From NCBI GenBank assembly GCA_964392365.1, contig CAYMPH010000006.1:62001-126000 (forward strand): DNA of 64,000 nucleotides, read 5' to 3'. A program made the position numbers and the translations under genes. This document shows, piece after piece, positions 8,713-16,823 of this stretch; position 1 is the first letter of the stretch; each line of letters starts with the position of its first letter. A model generated the notes under the pieces. The model saw nothing but the letters and a program-made list of their open reading frames with translations. It ran no database searches and had not been told where the DNA came from. Origin of the DNA: CAYMPH01 sp964392365. GTDB lineage: Bacteria; Spirochaetota; UBA4802; UBA5550.

Positions 8713-9819
8713 CCTCTTAATTGTCATATCAAAATAATCTTTTCCTAACTGCTGAATTTCTTTTGAACTTAAATTTTTCATAAGTTCAGGTTTATTATTG
8801 TATTCCGGTTTATTTAATTTTGATGAAATAAAACTGATAATATTTCCTGCAGCGATTCTGTGCGGATTTATTGCATTGTAATTTAGATAACTATATAAAA
8901 TAGAAAGTCCAAGATATGGATTTGTGTATAATGTGGTGCAGAGAGAAAGTTCCTCGCCTGCTACCTGGTCATAAAAATTATAACTATTATTAAGAATTTT
9001 ATGCGTCAGCTCATGTATCATGAACATCTTCCATATCTCTTCTTTAATATTGGGATTTTCTGAAAAAGCTTTTGCAAGACAATATCTTATCTCGTCAGTA
9101 ACTTTTGAACCAACAAAAAACATAGTCTTTACATTTTCACCGTTTAAAATTTTCTTTGCAATAATATAATCGTTCTCTACTTCATCATAATTTATATATA
9201 TCATATCAAAATAAAAAGTGGAATTGCTTGTTGAGAATTCATCGTAATAAATAAAAGGCTGAATATTGTAGATCGGATCTTTTATTTCGATAAACGGGTG
9301 TTTTACAGGAATATCCATTTTTTTCCCGTAGATGCAGTAATCGAGTGCGATTTTTTCAACACCTGTATTTCTATCTCTGGAAAATCTGAGGATAATATTT
9401 CTATCGTGCAGCTGCTTTTCCATAGTTCTAAGAAAAGCATCGTTATAATTTGTAGGTTCAAGATACATTTGGAGCAGCGTTGAGGCAATTTTCTTTTGTG
9501 AATCTTCAGAAAGTGTATTCAGATAGTTTTTATATTCTTTTATATTAAATCCATCGTGGCCGATTCTTTTCAAAGGAATGCTGTCTTTTTGAATAAGATT
9601 TACAAAGTGAGGATTTTCATTAAACAATAAAACTATATGGGCATAAAATTTTCCATTAATACTTTTAATACTTACAGGCTTTATAGGCTGCATATATTCA
9701 GCAAATGAGTTTACATGAGTTGCAGCGGAAGTCGTAATTCCGGTTATAGCAATTATTACTGCAATAAAAAATATAGTATTGATATGTATTTTTATTAACC
9801 GCAAAAAACTACCTGCCAT
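8704..9819 (-). CDS. membrane-anchored or secreted HExxH protein, putative metallopeptidase
   Basis: 371 residues, no named family recognised. A hydrophobic N-terminal segment (about residues 14-33) can act as signal or anchor. The motif MIHELTHKIL gives His269-Glu270-x-x-His273, the zinc-binding signature of many metallopeptidases; Glu289/Glu290 in AGEELSL could provide the third ligand (gluzincin-like spacing of about 16). The rest has no motif I can name. The gene converges on and overlaps the phospholipase C-like gene. Peptidase activity is inferred from the motif only. Confidence 0.65.
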   Translation of the reverse strand: MAGSFLRLIKIHINTIFFIAVIIAITGITTSAATHVNSFAEYMQPIKPVSIKSINGKFYAHIVLLFNENPHFVNLIQKDSIPLKRIGHDGFNIKEYKNYLNTLSEDSQKKIASTLLQMYLEPTNYNDAFLRTMEKQLHDRNIILRFSRDRNTGVEKIALDYCIYGKKMDIPVKHPFIEIKDPIYNIQPFIYYDEFSTSNSTFYFDMIYINYDEVENDYIIAKKILNGENVKTMFFVGSKVTDEIRYCLAKAFSENPNIKEEIWKMFMIHELTHKILNNSYNFYDQVAGEELSLCTTLYTNPYLGLSILYSYLNYNAINPHRIAAGNIISFISSKLNKPEYNNKPELMKNLSSKEIQQLGKDYFDMTIKRLK

Positions 9820-9898
9820 TTTATATATTTAAAAATACTATTGTTAACTACAAAATCCAAAATCAAATATCCGACAGGTATGTCAATAGAAAATAATC

Positions 9899-9925
9899 TT
9901 GACATTGAGTATTCCTTTTTATACT
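9899..9925 (+). promoter_or_regulatory. sigma-70-like promoter for serCA
   Basis: TTGACA at 9899-9904 is a perfect -35 hexamer. TATACT at 9920-9925 follows with a short 15-base spacer (alternative registers ATACTT or TACTTT give 16-17). It lies about 44 bases upstream of the serC ATG, in the only gap before it. Confidence 0.55.
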
Positions 9926-9968
9926 TTCCAACAACATGCATTTATTTTGAATAAAAAAGGAGAATCAA

Positions 9969-11051
9969 ATGGCAAGAGTTTATAATTTTTCTGCAGGACC
10001 GGCGGTTTTGCCTGAACCAGTGTTAAAAAAGGCTGCTTCCGAACTTGTTGAGTATAAAAATTCCGGCATGTCTGTTATGGAAATGAGTCATAGATCACCG
10101 GAATATGAAGCTATTATCAATAATGCTGAATCATTATTAAGAGAACTGATGAATATACCTGCAAATTACAAAGTTTTATTTTTACAAGGCGGGGCATCAC
10201 TTCAGTTTTCAATGATTCCTCTAAATCTATTTAGAAAAAGCAAAAAAGCGGACTTCATTCATACTGGTGAATGGACAAAAAAAGCAATACCTGAATCAAA
10301 AAGATACGGAACTGTAAATATTTTAGGATCTGCTGAAGATAAAAATTTTTCTTATATTCCGGAAATCGATAAAAGCAAATTTGATAAAGATGCTGATTTT
10401 TTCTATATTTGCTCAAATAATACAATTGAAGGTACTAGATTTGCTTCTTTTCCGGAAACAGGAAATGTTCCACTTGTAGCAGATATGTCTTCTCACATAC
10501 TTTCTGAAGTTATGGATGTATCAAAATTCGGTGTTATTTTTGCAGGGGCACAGAAAAATATAGGGCCAGCTGGAGTGACAGTTGTAATTATAAGAGAAGA
10601 TCTAATAGGAAACGCAATGGATATTACTCCTACAATGATGAATTATAAAACGCATTCTGAAAACGGATCTATGTTCAACACTCCTCCAACTTATTCTGTA
10701 TATATGGCCATGCTTGTTTTTGAATGGCTGAAAGAATTAGGCGGAATTTCAGCTATGCAGAAAATCAATGAAAATAAAGCAGCAATTCTTTATGATTTTA
10801 TTGATAACTCCAAATTATTCAAATCGCCTGTTGAAAAAAAATTCCGTTCCATGATGAATATACCTTTTAAAACAGGTAATGACGATCTTGATTCAAAATT
10901 TTTAAAAGAAGCATCAAAAAGCGGACTTGTTCAGCTTAAAGGACACAGACTTGTTGGAGGAATGAGAGCCAGTATTTATAATGCAATGCCTGCTCAGGGT
11001 GTTCAGACTTTAGTTGACTTTATGAAAAAATTTGAATCAGATAATAAATAA
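9969..11051 (+). CDS. serC: phosphoserine aminotransferase
   Basis: 360 residues, the family's usual length. A PLP-dependent class V aminotransferase that converts 3-phosphohydroxypyruvate and glutamate to phosphoserine and 2-oxoglutarate in serine synthesis; it may also serve pyridoxine synthesis. Visible hallmarks: the start YNFSAGPAVLPEPVL, GMSVMEMSHRS, LQGGASLQFSMIP, ADMSSH, the PLP-lysine segment FAGAQKNIGPAG near residue 196, and the C-terminal GGMRASIYNAMP. AAGGAG lies 7 bases before the ATG. serA follows after 11 bases, so the serine pathway's first two steps form an operon. Confidence 0.97.
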   Translation: MARVYNFSAGPAVLPEPVLKKAASELVEYKNSGMSVMEMSHRSPEYEAIINNAESLLRELMNIPANYKVLFLQGGASLQFSMIPLNLFRKSKKADFIHTGEWTKKAIPESKRYGTVNILGSAEDKNFSYIPEIDKSKFDKDADFFYICSNNTIEGTRFASFPETGNVPLVADMSSHILSEVMDVSKFGVIFAGAQKNIGPAGVTVVIIREDLIGNAMDITPTMMNYKTHSENGSMFNTPPTYSVYMAMLVFEWLKELGGISAMQKINENKAAILYDFIDNSKLFKSPVEKKFRSMMNIPFKTGNDDLDSKFLKEASKSGLVQLKGHRLVGGMRASIYNAMPAQGVQTLVDFMKKFESDNK

Positions 11052-11062
11052 AGGAACTGAAT

Positions 11063-12235
11063 ATGTTTAAAATACAAACGCTGAATAAAATTTCTTCAAA
11101 AGGATTAAGCGTTTTCCCTCTTGATCAGTATGAATATGCATCAGAAATCGGACATCCTGATGCAATTCTTGTAAGAAGCCAGAAGATGCATGATCTTGAA
11201 CTTCCTGATACAATTAAAGCTATTGCAAGAGCAGGCGCAGGTGTTAACAATATTCCTGTTGATAAATGTTCTGAAAAAGGAATAATAGTTTTCAATACAC
11301 CCGGAGCAAATGCAAATGCTGTAAAAGAACTTACAATAATGTCTCTTTTACTTGCTTCAAGAAAAGTTGTTCCTGGAATTCTCTGGGCTAAAACTTTAAT
11401 AGGAAAAGGTGCGGAAGTGCCTAAACTTATTGAATCCGGAAAATCTGATTTCGAAGGACCTGAAATTAAAAGAAAAAAACTTGGAATAATAGGTCTTGGA
11501 GCTATTGGGGTAATGGTTGCCAACGATGCGCTATCAATGGGCATGGAAGTTACTGGATATGATCCTTATATTTCAATTGATGCAGCTTGGGGGCTTTCAA
11601 GCGCAATTAAAAAAGCAGCAAGTCTTGACAGTCTGATTTCTGAATCAGATTTTATTTCATTGCATATTCCATTAAATGACAAAACAAAAGAATCTATTAA
11701 TAAAGATAAATTCAATTTAATGAAAAAAGGTGTAAGGATTTTAAACTTTTCCAGAGGAGAACTTGTAAATACTAATGATATGAAAGAAGCATTAACTAAT
11801 GGAACTGTTGCAATATATGTAACAGATTTTCCTGACGAAGAAATGCTTAAGCTTGATAATGTAATTGCAATTCCTCATCTTGGAGCTTCTACACCTGAAT
11901 CTGAAGAAAATTGTGCTTATATGGCTGTTTCTCAATTAATGGAATTTCTTGAAAAAGGGAATATTAAAAATTCAGTTAATTTCCCTAATTGTGAAATGCC
12001 ACTTGCCGGAAAAACCCGTCTGATAGTAGCAAATAAAAATGTTCCAAATATTATCGGGCAGATAACACACATTCTTGCAGGAGAAAAATTAAACATTGCT
12101 GATATGATTAATAAAAGTAAAGGTGATTATGCCTACAATATATTTGATCTCGATCTGGTTGGAAAAAAGCTGGATGAAGGAATAATCACTAAATTGAAAA
12201 CAATTCCAGGCATTATTATGGCTCGAATTATTTAA
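11063..12235 (+). CDS. serA: D-3-phosphoglycerate dehydrogenase
   Basis: 390 residues. Oxidises 3-phosphoglycerate to 3-phosphohydroxypyruvate with NAD. The NAD-binding region carries GLGAIGVMVAND with the acidic residue in VTGYDP, followed by LHIPLND, LNFSRGELVN and the catalytic His region IPHLGASTPESEEN. A C-terminal ACT domain (about 318-390, beginning KTRLIVANKNVPNIIGQI) suggests serine feedback control. It is of the short type without the intervening ASB domain. The ribosome site AAGGA precedes the ATG. A strong terminator follows. Confidence 0.95.
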   Translation: MFKIQTLNKISSKGLSVFPLDQYEYASEIGHPDAILVRSQKMHDLELPDTIKAIARAGAGVNNIPVDKCSEKGIIVFNTPGANANAVKELTIMSLLLASRKVVPGILWAKTLIGKGAEVPKLIESGKSDFEGPEIKRKKLGIIGLGAIGVMVANDALSMGMEVTGYDPYISIDAAWGLSSAIKKAASLDSLISESDFISLHIPLNDKTKESINKDKFNLMKKGVRILNFSRGELVNTNDMKEALTNGTVAIYVTDFPDEEMLKLDNVIAIPHLGASTPESEENCAYMAVSQLMEFLEKGNIKNSVNFPNCEMPLAGKTRLIVANKNVPNIIGQITHILAGEKLNIADMINKSKGDYAYNIFDLDLVGKKLDEGIITKLKTIPGIIMARII

Positions 12236-12258
12236 AAGAATTTCAAAAAGCAATTATT

Positions 12259-12298
12259 AATAAATAAACCCCGCCTATGTTAGCGGGGTTTATTTATT
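12259..12298. terminator. bidirectional rho-independent terminator
   Basis: Perfect 16-bp inverted repeat (arms 12259-12274 and 12283-12298) with an 8-base loop. A GC core (CCCCGC/GCGGGG) is flanked by A/T tracts that give U-rich tails on both strands. It sits between the convergent serA and thioesterase genes and can end both transcripts. Confidence 0.9.
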
Positions 12299-12313
12299 AA
12301 TACACTTCAAAAA

Positions 12314-12739
12314 TTATCTTTTATCTATAATCGCAATAGTGCAGCGTGATATGCATACAAGCCCGCCTACATCATTTTTTATCTGAATATCCCATACATG
12401 AGTCCTTCTTCCTATATGAATAGGCCTTACAGTTCCTGTAACAATTCCGCTGTGGGCTGTTTTTATATGATTAGCGTTAATTTCAAGACCAACACCAATA
12501 TTTTTATTAATATCTATAATAAGATGAGTTGCAACACTACTTAAAGTTTCTGCAAGTGCAGCTGAAGCTCCGCCATGAAGTATACCGAACGGCTGCATTG
12601 TTCGTGTATCTACAGGCATTGTTGCAGATAGAGAATCAACTGTCATATCAATAAATTTAATATCAAGATGTTCAACAAGACTTTTTGCAGACATTCGATT
12701 TAATTCATCTATCGTTGGTATATTCTTCCAGATGACCAT
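12314..12739 (-). CDS. hotdog-fold thioesterase, PaaI/YdiI-like
   Basis: 141 residues, the usual size. Hydrolyses acyl- or aryl-CoA thioesters; the family includes MenI (1,4-dihydroxy-2-naphthoyl-CoA hydrolase), YbdB/EntH and PaaI. The signature FGILHGGASAALAETLSS contains the HGG turn and the catalytic acid (Glu in LAET) of the YdiI subgroup. Also visible: GLEINANHIK and the C-terminal GRRTHVWDIQI. No menaquinone gene is nearby, so the substrate is open. Monocistronic as far as can be seen. Confidence 0.88.
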   Translation of the reverse strand: MVIWKNIPTIDELNRMSAKSLVEHLDIKFIDMTVDSLSATMPVDTRTMQPFGILHGGASAALAETLSSVATHLIIDINKNIGVGLEINANHIKTAHSGIVTGTVRPIHIGRRTHVWDIQIKNDVGGLVCISRCTIAIIDKR

Positions 12740-12823
12740 ATAATCTCCAAAAATCTTTATTTGATAATTTTATTCATAAATAAAAAAGTCTCTAATCTTA
12801 TGTGTCAACTATTTAAATTCAAA

Positions 12824-13489
12824 CTATATAGAATTGCTATACTTCCTTATATCTTTGTTTTCAATTATTTTTATTCCAGAACCATTTATTGAAATATTAA
12901 CCATTGCCTTTGCTAATTCAAGCGATGTAATGCTTATTGCGGATAAGAATTTACCTCCAAATAACTCATATATTTTCCTTGATAACTTATATGTAAAATT
13001 TGGCTCTACTCTTGGTATTGTTGGATATATATATGCCGGCCTGAAAATATAAACTTTATCAAATCCGGATTTTAATAAAATGTTTTCAGCAATACCTTTA
13101 TCTTTTGAAAACATCATACTGCTTTTTTCATTAGAATCCGCACCACTTCCGCTGAGAAAAGTAAATGTAATATTTTTACTATTGGCCTTCAGTATTTCAG
13201 CAAATGCACGAGTATAATCAACAGTTATTTTCCTGAAATCATCACGATCTACTTTACCAGTGTACACTCCAATACAATAAATGCATATATCCTGATTCTT
13301 AAAAAATTTAATAATTTTTAAATAATTTAAAAAATCGTTATGAAATACTTCAATATATTTTGGATGCTTTATGCCTGTTTTTCGTCTGACAATAGCTGTT
13401 ACTTTTCCAACATCATCCCTTTCAAGGCATTCTTTTAAAACAAGACTTCCTACCATTCCAGTACTTCCAGTTATTAATACATTTTTCAT
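12824..13489 (-). CDS. NAD(P)-binding short-chain/epimerase-like protein
   Basis: 221 residues. The N-terminus KNVLITGSTGMVGSLVLKECLE is a classic Rossmann glycine motif (GxxGxxG), followed by TAIVRRK, which suggests NADP preference. FLSGSGADS and the YIFRPAYIYP segment are typical of atypical SDR / NAD(P)H-binding proteins (YwnB/HTATIP2-like). The active-site YxxxK is not obvious, so it may be regulatory or use an unusual substrate. The start at 13489 follows AGGA at 12 bases; a longer version starting at 13537 lacks a site. Neighbouring genes give no clue. Confidence 0.75.
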   Translation of the reverse strand: MKNVLITGSTGMVGSLVLKECLERDDVGKVTAIVRRKTGIKHPKYIEVFHNDFLNYLKIIKFFKNQDICIYCIGVYTGKVDRDDFRKITVDYTRAFAEILKANSKNITFTFLSGSGADSNEKSSMMFSKDKGIAENILLKSGFDKVYIFRPAYIYPTIPRVEPNFTYKLSRKIYELFGGKFLSAISITSLELAKAMVNISINGSGIKIIENKDIRKYSNSI

Positions 13490-13651
13490 ATTCTTATATT
13501 TCCTAATAAAATTTATTTTTTGAAACTTTCTAATCAAATATTTTAATATAAATTCTTAAACTTAAGATTACTATCTATTTTTATAGATCGATAATAAAAT
13601 AAATCAAATTTTATTTGACTGCTTTAAATCTAATTGAATAATATTTTTATT

Positions 13652-14284
13652 ATGAATATCAAGCCTTACATATTTTCCCAGGCTCTACGGGATCCTGCAA
13701 ATCTTCAATGGTATCTTATTCCATTATTTGTTATAGTAATTTATATTTATATTGTTGAGATAGAAAGAAAAAACTGGAGCGCAGTTTATCTCGGTTTGGC
13801 ATTCTGGGCCTGGGCAATGACCTGGGAAATAGGTAATAGTTTAATCTATCAATTTACAGGGTTTGCGCCGCTCTGGACAGCAGAAAAAGGAAATGGTTCA
13901 TATCTTATTTATATTGGAATGAATTTAGAAGTTTGCTTCTTTGTTGCTATTATGGGACCTTTGATAATCAAAATTCTTCCGGATAACCCTAAATTAAAAT
14001 ATTTTAAAATTCCAAATAGAATAATTATTCCATCAATTATGGGATTAACTGCAGTTCTTGTAGAATCTTTTTTACACAGCGGCGGTCTTATATCATGGTC
14101 GTGGCATTTCTGGGGCAACCCGCATTTATGGCCAATATGGATAGGATATTCATTTACATGGTTTCTGCTGACTGCTGCTCATGATTATATGACATTAAAT
14201 CAGAAAAAGGTTGTTATGTTTTTAATGCTTGGAGCTTTTATTATACTTCATTTAATTTTTGCAGTCTGGCTAAAATGGGTATAA
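13652..14284 (+). CDS. multi-span membrane protein of unknown function
   Basis: 210 residues with about six hydrophobic segments (for example LIPLFVIVIYIYIV, AFWAWAMTWEIG, FFVAIMGPLIIKIL, the segment ending FTWFLLTAA, and VVMFLMLGAFIILHLIFAVW). Rich in Trp, with short charged loops. I recognise no family. The ATG at 13652 is used; a TTG six codons upstream would extend it, and neither has a clear ribosome site. It is convergent with the selenoprotein gene, 29 bases apart. Function unknown. Confidence 0.65.
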   Translation: MNIKPYIFSQALRDPANLQWYLIPLFVIVIYIYIVEIERKNWSAVYLGLAFWAWAMTWEIGNSLIYQFTGFAPLWTAEKGNGSYLIYIGMNLEVCFFVAIMGPLIIKILPDNPKLKYFKIPNRIIIPSIMGLTAVLVESFLHSGGLISWSWHFWGNPHLWPIWIGYSFTWFLLTAAHDYMTLNQKKVVMFLMLGAFIILHLIFAVWLKWV

Positions 14285-14313
14285 TAAAAACTTCCAATAA
14301 CATTTAAAGTATT

Positions 14314-14775
14314 TTATAGCGAATCAATCAACTCCAGCATCTCTGAATTTGCCGGAATATCTGTCATATCATGACCGTAATGAACAAAACGGACAATACC
14401 ATTCTTATCAATAAGAAGCTGTGCAGGCATTCGTCCGAATTTGAATATTTTAATTTGCTGCCCGTAAAGTTTTAGCACACTGTGCTCCGGATCAGGCAGT
14501 CCGATAAAATTTAAATTATTTTTTGCCCAGTATTTTGTAAAAGATTCAGCTTTTTCAGGACCTACAACAAGGATCTCTGTATTTCGATTTTTGAATTCCT
14601 GAATATCGTGACGCAACTGCGCCATATGCTTTTGGCAAAATGGTCAGAAAAACCCTCTATTAAAAACCAGTAAAACATTGCTGTTTCCTTTATAATTAGA
14701 AAGTCTGATTCTTTTGCCTGTAAAGTCAGCTAATTCAAAATCAGGAGCCGGAGCATTCATTGAAATTTTAGACAT
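14314..14775 (-). CDS. peroxiredoxin-like (AhpC/TSA) selenoprotein with in-frame UGA (Sec44)
   Basis: Read from the ATG at 14775 (GAGGA 5 bases upstream), the frame is open to 14314 except for one TGA at 14644-14646 (codon 44). Decoding it as selenocysteine gives a 153-residue thioredoxin-fold protein: MNAPAPDFELADFTGKRI, then VFNRGFF-U-PF-C-QKHMAQLR, then LPDPEHSVLKLYG and PAQLLIDKNGIVRFVHYG. The UGA falls exactly at the peroxidatic/redox-active Cys of the AhpC/TSA family, with a partner Cys at 47 (UxxC). Sec-containing Prx-like proteins are an established selenoprotein group. Without recoding only a fragment beginning MAQLRH would be made, lacking the active site. It lies 15 bases after a desulforedoxin-like gene and probably reduces peroxides or disulfides in the cytoplasm. 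Confidence 0.85.
14609..14624 (-). promoter_or_regulatory. candidate bacterial SECIS hairpin
   Basis: On the mRNA (minus strand), UGGCGC - AGUU - GCGUCA folds into a 6-bp stem (one G-U pair) with a 4-base loop. The loop starts 25 bases after the UGA and has G at its second position. Bacterial SECIS elements recognised by SelB lie inside the coding region just after UGA, with a small apical loop about 16-37 bases downstream and a G among its first two bases, so the geometry fits. Structure predicted by hand. Confidence 0.6.
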
Positions 14776-14790
14776 ACTAATCCTCGCTTT

Positions 14791-14991
14791 TTATTTATTT
14801 GCCCTGTCGTCATCGCACGGTTCATCTGAATTGTTATTTCTTGACATTTCAGAATGCGGAACTGAAGTGCAGTGGGGAAGGGGGTCAATAACCATTTCTT
14901 TTTCACAGCAAATTGGAACCTTTCCGCCTTTTTTTACACCAGTTTCATTTTTACAGACTGAGCATGTATAAATCACTTTTTCATCTTCCAT
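14791..14991 (-). CDS. desulforedoxin-like small metal-binding protein
   Basis: 66 residues. Cys10-x2-Cys13-x14-Cys28-Cys29 (YTCSVCKN ... KVPICCEKEM) matches the iron site of desulforedoxin and of the N-terminal domain of desulfoferrodoxin (CxxC ... CC, ending CCxxxM). An acidic, Asn-rich tail with two further Cys residues follows and is not part of that fold. The Dx-type centre is a one-electron rubredoxin-like carrier. Ribosome site GAGGTG 7 bases before the ATG. First gene of a two-gene unit with the selenocysteine peroxiredoxin, so it may pass electrons to it or to superoxide/peroxide reduction (inference). Confidence 0.8.
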   Translation of the reverse strand: MEDEKVIYTCSVCKNETGVKKGGKVPICCEKEMVIDPLPHCTSVPHSEMSRNNNSDEPCDDDRANK

Positions 14992-15054
14992 GTTAACACC
15001 TCATATTAAGATTTAATATACTGAAAAAAGAAGTATTCGTAAATAAAATTTTTT

Positions 15055-16626
15055 TTAATCTTCATTATAAGCTGCTTCCAGATTAACTTCATCAACATTT
15101 TCAAGAATCCAGTCTGAAACAGTTACAGGAAGAGCAGCTCCGCAATAAGTGCAAACTGTTGCATTAGAATCAGGCAAAGGCCCTCCACAAGAATTACAGC
15201 TATGATTTGCCAGGCCATAAGGATTTTTCAATGCAAGAGGCATACTTAAAGTTAAAGTACTTTCCCTGTGAACAGGTTCGTCTTTCTTCATGAGTGAGGC
15301 GCTCCAGAAAATCAGAACTGAAGCATAAGCCTTATCTTTATCCTGCCATACTTTTTTTAAATCGGATGCACCGACAACAACCTCAGCAATATATGTTTTT
15401 ACAGGATTGAATTTTGTCATAAAACCAGGACTTGCATCGCGTGCCAGCTGATTTTTATCGCCTTTAGTTTGAGACTGCATCCATTTCCAGAAAATAAATG
15501 AAGCCCTGTCTTCAATAACTTCTCTATTAATAGATAAATTTTTAGTTTCTAGATCTTTAAGACCATCGATAGATTCGTATGAACTTTCCTGCCATTCTGA
15601 TTCCTGAGTAATTTCAGAAAGTACCCAGTCAAATTCACCGGAGTTGTAAATTGAACCGCAGCTTGGGCATTTGTTAACTTCACTGAAATTGTCAGGCACA
15701 TATCCGCATGATGGACATTGTCCTTTGAGATAATTTTTTGATGAATCGGTTTTAGCGCTTCTTTTCCTTGTATATGAAAAAATTTCTGTAAAAGAAGAAT
15801 CCTGCGCTTTAATAATAGCTTTCTGTATCTGATCAGCTGTTGATCCAATAGGCAAAGTAGCATCTTTTGCTCTTGAAGTAAGTCTTACATGAAGAGTCTG
15901 ATAACTATGTGATAAATCAAGAGCCATTACATTTAAAACCTTGACCCTGTAATTCTCTACAACATTCATCAAGCCTTCATCATCTTTCATCATTTCAAGT
16001 TGAACTTTAAATCTGTTGTAAATACCCTGAGATATATAATTCCTGGCTGTTATCATGTCTCCCGCAGACCAGGCATCCTGTACTTTTACAGCAATTGTTT
16101 TTGCCAATTCATAAAAATGCTCTGTTGAAAAATTCGGATCTTCTTCTCTTATATCTGCAAGAACAGTGTCTGAAATAGTATAAATAGGCGGTTTCCCGTC
16201 ATCTTTATCTGATTTTCCGGAACCGAATATTTTTCTGAAAATCCATCTGAGTATAAAAAAACCTGCTGCAGCAAAAAGCAGAATAAAAATAAGACCGATA
16301 ATAATAGTACTTGTGCTTGATTCCTTCTTCTCTGCAGTTGATCCATCCTGAGAACCATCCTGATTAGCAGCAGTACCGCTTTTGTGACCTCCCAATGGAA
16401 TTGGAACAGGAATAATTGGAGGCATATATCCGCTTGAACCGGATTTATATGATGAGGATCGCGAGCTGGAACTGGAACTCCTGCTGCTGCTTTTACTGGA
16501 ACTTGAAGAAGATTTGTAGCTGCTGCCCCTACCAGCTCTTGAATAAGCGGAATCTGTATATAGTAATGAAATGATAAATAATATTGAAACAGAAACAGGT
16601 ATAAATATTTTTTTTATAATCCTCAT
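15055..16626 (-). CDS. membrane protein with Tim44-like domain and two zinc ribbons
   Basis: 523 residues: an N-terminal hydrophobic signal/anchor, a Ser/Lys-rich stretch (about 30-70), a Gly/Pro segment, a transmembrane helix (about 103-125), then a cytoplasmic-type region. The Tim44-like lipid/peptide-binding domain spans about 150-275 (AKTIAVKVQDAWSAGDMITARNYISQGIYNRF ... VMALDLS). Two double-CxxC zinc ribbons follow near residues 300-325 (CPSCGYVP ... CPSCGS) and 470-495 (CNSCGG ... CTYCGA). Bacterial Tim44-like proteins are poorly characterised and some associate with membrane protein biogenesis. The stretch between the ribbons looks like a second Tim44-like module. Function uncertain. 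Confidence 0.78.
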   Translation of the reverse strand: MRIIKKIFIPVSVSILFIISLLYTDSAYSRAGRGSSYKSSSSSSKSSSRSSSSSSRSSSYKSGSSGYMPPIIPVPIPLGGHKSGTAANQDGSQDGSTAEKKESSTSTIIIGLIFILLFAAAGFFILRWIFRKIFGSGKSDKDDGKPPIYTISDTVLADIREEDPNFSTEHFYELAKTIAVKVQDAWSAGDMITARNYISQGIYNRFKVQLEMMKDDEGLMNVVENYRVKVLNVMALDLSHSYQTLHVRLTSRAKDATLPIGSTADQIQKAIIKAQDSSFTEIFSYTRKRSAKTDSSKNYLKGQCPSCGYVPDNFSEVNKCPSCGSIYNSGEFDWVLSEITQESEWQESSYESIDGLKDLETKNLSINREVIEDRASFIFWKWMQSQTKGDKNQLARDASPGFMTKFNPVKTYIAEVVVGASDLKKVWQDKDKAYASVLIFWSASLMKKDEPVHRESTLTLSMPLALKNPYGLANHSCNSCGGPLPDSNATVCTYCGAALPVTVSDWILENVDEVNLEAAYNED

Positions 16627-16744
16627 TTTATTACTCCGGAAAATAAATTTCAGTAAGAGTCTATTCTATAAATCATTCATATTAAAAATGCAAGAAATTA
16701 TCACTAATTAATTAAAAAAAATGCTTCTTTTCAAAATTATGTTT

Positions 16745-16773
16745 AAAAAAACCCCCGACTAAAATGCCAGGGG
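16745..16773 (-). terminator. rho-independent terminator after gyrA
   Basis: On the minus strand CCCC-U-GGC / GUC-GGGG forms a bulged stem with loop AUUUUA and is followed by a G and seven U residues. It lies about 50 bases after the gyrA stop and closes the origin operon. Confidence 0.75.
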
Positions 16774-16823
16774 CCTGTTTAAAAAAAAATTCCTTGAATG
16801 ATATATATTTATCTTTCTGAATA

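Noticed and set aside
13634..13651. TTG start six codons upstream of the membrane protein ATG
   Set aside because: No ribosome site supports it, and ATG at 13652 is the simpler start.
14314..14625. A stand-alone 103-residue redoxin starting at MAQLRH
   Set aside because: It would lack the active-site segment and has no ribosome site. The upstream frame is open through one UGA with matching family sequence, so a selenoprotein is the better reading.
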